A stretch of DNA of 7,642 nucleotides, taken from Candidatus Hydrogenedentota bacterium (GTDB taxonomy: Bacteria > Hydrogenedentota > Hydrogenedentia > Hydrogenedentales > CAITNO01). Below are positions 4,936-7,642 of this stretch, piece by piece. The position numbers and the translations under genes are program-made. Below the pieces are notes generated by a model. It made no database searches. It was given only the letters and a program-made list of their open reading frames with translations, and was not told the origin of the DNA. Location of the stretch: positions 1-7,642 of the forward strand of contig CAIJOU010000731.1 of the NCBI GenBank assembly GCA_903822375.1, written 5' to 3'. Position 1 is the stretch's first letter. The number at the start of each line of letters is the position of its first letter.

Positions 4936-7323
4936 TCAATGCCGCACTTGGAAGAGGCGGGTCTGTCCGGCTTTGAAGGGACAGCTAATGTCCTTGCCCT
5001 CGCCGGTCCACCCGTCAAAAACGTCTTCAATGCTTACTGTCTCCGGCCATTTCAAGACAATGTCGCCGGGCGCGTCTGCGGTGACGGAGGTCAGTTCCTC
5101 GGATGCCTGCACAACGCAGCCCACGGGGGCGGTGCAATGGATTCCGGCGCGCTCCATCCAGCCGCGCAGGACCTCGGGCGAAAGGGGCGGCATGCCGCAC
5201 CATATGAGCCGGCCACCATTGGGCAGGTCCCGCTCCGCCCCGGCCACCGCATCGTCGGCATAACGCAACAACGGCGCGGGACCGCCCTCCAATCGGGCGC
5301 GGGGCGACAGGTTACCCCAGTCGCGGTTCACCACAGTATTCTCAGCATGGATTCCCGCATTCGCGGGAATGACGGAGGAGGCGGGACTTCCCACGGAAGC
5401 TGGGCTCCCTGCAGGGTGAACAGCGGCCGTGTCGGCCCAGAAAGTCTTGCCCGCTGATGGAGCGTCGTCGATGACGATCGGCAACCCGGTCAGTGTGGCG
5501 GTTGCCGCCCGGTCCCATGCGCCGGATCTTGTGTTCACCAACCCGGCCGGACCAACGATGAGAATGGTGCGCCCCCCCTGTCCTATCATGCGGCGCAGCT
5601 TTTCCAGGTCCTCCGGCGCGGGCGCATGCGCCTGGGTGACCACGACAAAGCGCACGCGGTCGGGCAGTTTGTCCAAGTCGGACAGCATCCACGCCCCCAC
5701 CGCCGCGCCCGTGCGGGAACACTGCTTGTAAAGCTCCGTCACGTCCAGCAGGCCCCGTTTGGCAGCAGGCGGCACCCAGGCGAAGGAGCTGTCATCAACG
5801 ACGAAGGCGACCTGCTCGATGGGCGCGCGCTCACAGTGCATCAGCCGCTGGTGCAGTGCTATCAGTCGGGAGAATTCCTGCTGCAATGCCTCGTCGTGAT
5901 GCCAGCTCGTCATAAGGCTGAACCACTGGCGCTGGCCGCCATGGATGATGTCGTCGGCGAAGACGCGGCGATGCATGGATATGGCGCCGGCCCGCGGGTC
6001 GGTCGGGTCGTAGTCGGTGTGCCAGAGTATCGGGTGCAGCCAGGAAAACAGATCGTTCTCATTACAGTAGAGTTTGCCCGCGGCCCGAAGGCTCTCGTTG
6101 GGCACGACCCACGAGTCGAAACCGTCGCGCAGCGTGCGATAGTTGAGCAGCGGAATGCCGGAGAAAAGGTCCACGTCGGGATTGTCGAGCAACGGACGCA
6201 GCGCATAGTGGTTGCCCGTGCTCTGGCGCGGTTCTCCCGCCAGTTGGAACAGGTAGCCGTAGAACACGCCCACCAATAGTTGCCTGTCCGAAACCTCTTT
6301 GACCACACGAGCAAAGTGAGCAATGGTGTCGGCCGTCTGTTCCGAGGCAAAGCGTGCATAGGCGGCCGCGACGCGGCCGTTCGCATCGTCGGGATAGATG
6401 TCGCAGTCCTTGCGGTCGCGCACGGCCGGGTCGGGAATGTCGTGCGGCTCCCAGCCGCGCGCCTGCTGCCAATTGCGAAAGGCCTCCCGCATTTCCGGGT
6501 TATAATCCGACCACAGCCCGTCGTTCGAACCCCAGGCGAACCATTCCTCCGTAACGCCGCTGGTCAGCCACACCCCCATCAGGCGCGCACCCCAGGGTTG
6601 TTGGCGGCAGTACTCGATCAAATGGCGGAGCCATTTCGCCTCGTCTTCACGCCACTTCCCGGAGGCGTGCGACACCTGCGGCGCGACGGTTTCCTCGTGG
6701 GGCAGGTCGCCCTGGTCCGTGCGAATCATGGCGCGCGCATCGGGGTGCGCCTGCAGCCAGAAGAGGGGCGGCGCCAGGGACACGCGCAGAAACAGTTTGG
6801 CGTTGGGATTGGCCTGCAGCGAGAACGTCACGCGCTCCTCCAACTGGCCGAAATCGTAGGTGTCCGGCGCGAGCAGCACGGGCCGCGCGGCATGGTGATG
6901 CACATGGCGTCCCGCGTCGATGGGAATGCACATGAGGTTCACACCCGAACGGCCGAACTCGGTCACATTGCCCGGCTGATATTCGTAGGAGGAATAGCCG
7001 TCCCAGCAGAAGGGCTCCTTGTCGAGTAATACAGTCGGGCAGTCCTTCCATGCGCCCCGCTCGGCAGCGGCAAAGTTGGGTTTGGCCTCCTGCCCGCCGC
7101 TCACTTCGGTGCTGCACTCGGCCAGCCGCTTCGGGCCGCAGACCAGCCGCACGGCATAACGGCCCTTGGGCAGACCTGCGGGCATCATGGATGCGAGATG
7201 GTATGCATGATCATCTGCTGACGGTGCCTGAAAGACCATGGGCGAAAAAGACTCGCGCCAGAGCACGGGCGAATAGCGGCCTTCCGGCTCCACTTTCGCC
7301 AGTTCGATGGCGCACGCGTTCAT
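4936..7323 (-). CDS. Large GH42-like (clan GH-A type) glycosidase-like protein; C-terminal 795 aa after an in-frame TAG
   Basis: Residue numbers count from ATG 7323. About 1-90 is a beta-rich segment. About 95-500 resembles a (beta/alpha)8 barrel of beta-galactosidase-like proteins: EPFCWDGYSSYEYQPGNV, FGRSGVNLMCIPI, GVWLTSGVTEEWFAWG (Glu259/Glu260, candidate acid/base), LVGVFYGYLFQLAG, and KLYCNENDLFSW (Glu422, candidate nucleophile). About 505-620 resembles the flavodoxin-like domain of GH42 enzymes (RFVVVTQAHAPAPEDLEKL, then GGRTILIVGPAGLV and LTGLPI). The end is a beta domain closing with AGQTRLFQVR. Catalytic residues and substrate are inferred. There is no Shine-Dalgarno before ATG 7323, and the frame continues upstream through 42 sense codons to TAG 7450-7452, then stays open to the window edge. 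This ATG is therefore probably not a real start but an internal Met of a broken or recoded gene. Convergent with the MscS-like gene. Confidence 0.75.
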   Translation of the reverse strand: MNACAIELAKVEPEGRYSPVLWRESFSPMVFQAPSADDHAYHLASMMPAGLPKGRYAVRLVCGPKRLAECSTEVSGGQEAKPNFAAAERGAWKDCPTVLLDKEPFCWDGYSSYEYQPGNVTEFGRSGVNLMCIPIDAGRHVHHHAARPVLLAPDTYDFGQLEERVTFSLQANPNAKLFLRVSLAPPLFWLQAHPDARAMIRTDQGDLPHEETVAPQVSHASGKWREDEAKWLRHLIEYCRQQPWGARLMGVWLTSGVTEEWFAWGSNDGLWSDYNPEMREAFRNWQQARGWEPHDIPDPAVRDRKDCDIYPDDANGRVAAAYARFASEQTADTIAHFARVVKEVSDRQLLVGVFYGYLFQLAGEPRQSTGNHYALRPLLDNPDVDLFSGIPLLNYRTLRDGFDSWVVPNESLRAAGKLYCNENDLFSWLHPILWHTDYDPTDPRAGAISMHRRVFADDIIHGGQRQWFSLMTSWHHDEALQQEFSRLIALHQRLMHCERAPIEQVAFVVDDSSFAWVPPAAKRGLLDVTELYKQCSRTGAAVGAWMLSDLDKLPDRVRFVVVTQAHAPAPEDLEKLRRMIGQGGRTILIVGPAGLVNTRSGAWDRAATATLTGLPIVIDDAPSAGKTFWADTAAVHPAGSPASVGSPASSVIPANAGIHAENTVVNRDWGNLSPRARLEGGPAPLLRYADDAVAGAERDLPNGGRLIWCGMPPLSPEVLRGWMERAGIHCTAPVGCVVQASEELTSVTADAPGDIVLKWPETVSIEDVFDGWTGEGKDISCPFKAGQTRLFQVRH
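5348..5374. repeat. Widespread palindromic repeat inserted in frame in the glycosidase-like gene
   Basis: Perfect inverted repeat ATTCCCGC (5351-5358), loop ATTC, GCGGGAAT (5363-5370), flanked by TGG and GACGG. This is the familiar dispersed bacterial repeat whose coding trace is the peptide VIPANAGIH. Here the minus strand reads SSVIPANAGIH at residues 649-659. Two more dyads follow at 5387-5399 (CTTCC-CAC-GGAAG) and 5407-5416 (CCCTGCAGGG), all within the low-complexity stretch around residues 635-660. The insertion keeps the frame and probably forms a surface loop. Confidence 0.8.
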
Positions 7324-7449
7324 AGCGTCGGGTAGACGCGCTATTTTGAAATCGACGTCCGTGCCTGCCGCGATACTTTCCGGTGCGAAAAAACCGTAAT
7401 CGACCTGGTCGGGATCGTAATACTTGACGGCGATACCCTTGAAGACAAT

Positions 7450-7452
7450 CTA
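7450..7452 (-). other. In-frame amber (TAG) codon interrupting the glycosidase-like reading frame
   Basis: The minus strand reads GAC ACA TCC TAC TAG ATT GTC TTC AAG GGT. The frame is open on both sides and identical: the upstream part ends ...IDKDTSY and the downstream part continues IVFKGIAVKYYDPD, both protein-like. A single change (for example CAG, AAG, TGG or TAC to TAG) would explain it. TAG is used as the normal stop by three other genes here (ends at 1976, 4117, 4737), so genome-wide reassignment of UAG is unlikely. Confidence 0.8.
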
Positions 7453-7642
7453 GTAGGATGTGTCTTTATCAATTGACTCGGGCAGTAGGGTCAGTGCTAT
7501 GAACGGCAGCAGCGGCGGCCGGTCGGGTGTGTCACGACTTGGTTTGGCTTGGACGAGGTCGTAAGTGAACACCGCTTCCGCGCCCGGGGCCGCCTCGGCG
7601 GGCGCCGGAATCTGCCAGGACCGGGCACGGTTCTCCGCCACG
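7450..7642 (-). pseudogene. Upstream part of the same glycosidase-like gene, cut by TAG (open at right edge)
   Basis: A frame of 63 codons from 7641 to the TAG, with no real start visible; the first codon, GTG, is only where the window ends. It reads RSWQIPAPAEAAPGAEAVF, TYDLVQAKP, PPLLPFIALTLLPESIDKD and then stops. The pattern suits one or two beta strands of a sandwich domain that would continue through IVFKGIAVKYYDPD and on into the 4936-7323 frame (42 sense codons between the TAG and ATG 7323). With the TAG read through, the visible protein is about 900 residues. Any signal peptide would lie beyond the window. Identity as one gene is inferred from the shared frame and the absence of a start signal after the stop. 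Confidence 0.6.

Noticed and set aside
4762..5457. Plus-strand frames across the repeat region and the 3' end of the glycosidase-like gene
   Set aside because: They translate repeats and antisense of a supported gene; no motifs.
5626..7029. Two long plus-strand frames (5626-6279 and 6280-7029) opposite the glycosidase-like gene
   Set aside because: High-GC antisense shadows; the minus strand carries a coherent 795-codon protein with recognisable domain order.
7450..7452. UAG reassigned genome-wide or read as pyrrolysine
   Set aside because: Three neighbouring genes end at TAG in sensible places, and glycosidase-like proteins are not known pyrrolysine carriers; a mutation or error is simpler.

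Overview
The window is high-GC bacterial DNA with tightly packed genes, Shine-Dalgarno-led starts and TAG/TGA stops. Gene content (HisB and HisH as separate proteins, a DUF2339 membrane protein, tandem universal stress protein, small MscS-like channel, large GH42-like glycosidase-type protein) suggests a Gram-negative, probably environmental bacterium. A PVC or Hydrogenedentota-like lineage is a guess from style only; no marker gene here fixes the taxonomy.

Layout. Bases 1-822 (minus) hold the first 274 codons of a DUF2339-type membrane protein that runs off the left edge. Bases 823-1250 are a divergent intergenic region: it carries two good sigma70-like promoters reading left into the DUF2339 gene, several dyads and a weaker candidate promoter reading right. 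Bases 1251-3229 (plus) are a compact cluster: a metallophosphoesterase beginning at a TTG codon, hisB 27 bases later, and hisH overlapping hisB by 4 bases (ATGA). The usual partners hisA and hisF do not follow; 60 bases after hisH comes a tandem universal stress protein (3290-4117). A short MscS-like channel (4246-4737) follows behind its own candidate promoter.

Bases 4738-4935 separate this plus-strand set from a convergent minus-strand gene. They hold two 46-bp copies of a hairpin-forming repeat, one touching each gene end, with a separate long inverted repeat between them. Bases 4936-7642 (minus) are a large protein with a TIM-barrel-like core and a beta-galactosidase-like C-terminal region. 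It is open to the right edge except for one in-frame TAG at 7450-7452, so the gene is either broken by a nonsense mutation or carries a base error or recoded stop. A widespread palindromic repeat (peptide VIPANAGIH) sits in frame inside its C-terminal region.

How the genes relate. HisB and HisH are histidine-biosynthesis enzymes and are probably translated together. The phosphoesterase is close enough to hisB to share its transcript. The stress protein and channel may belong to an osmotic or energy-stress response but have room for their own promoters. No CRISPR array, tRNA, rRNA, transposase or phage gene was seen, and I found no convincing wholly new multi-gene system. The most unusual items are the amber-interrupted glycosidase gene, the coding palindromic repeat and the paired repeat at the convergent junction.
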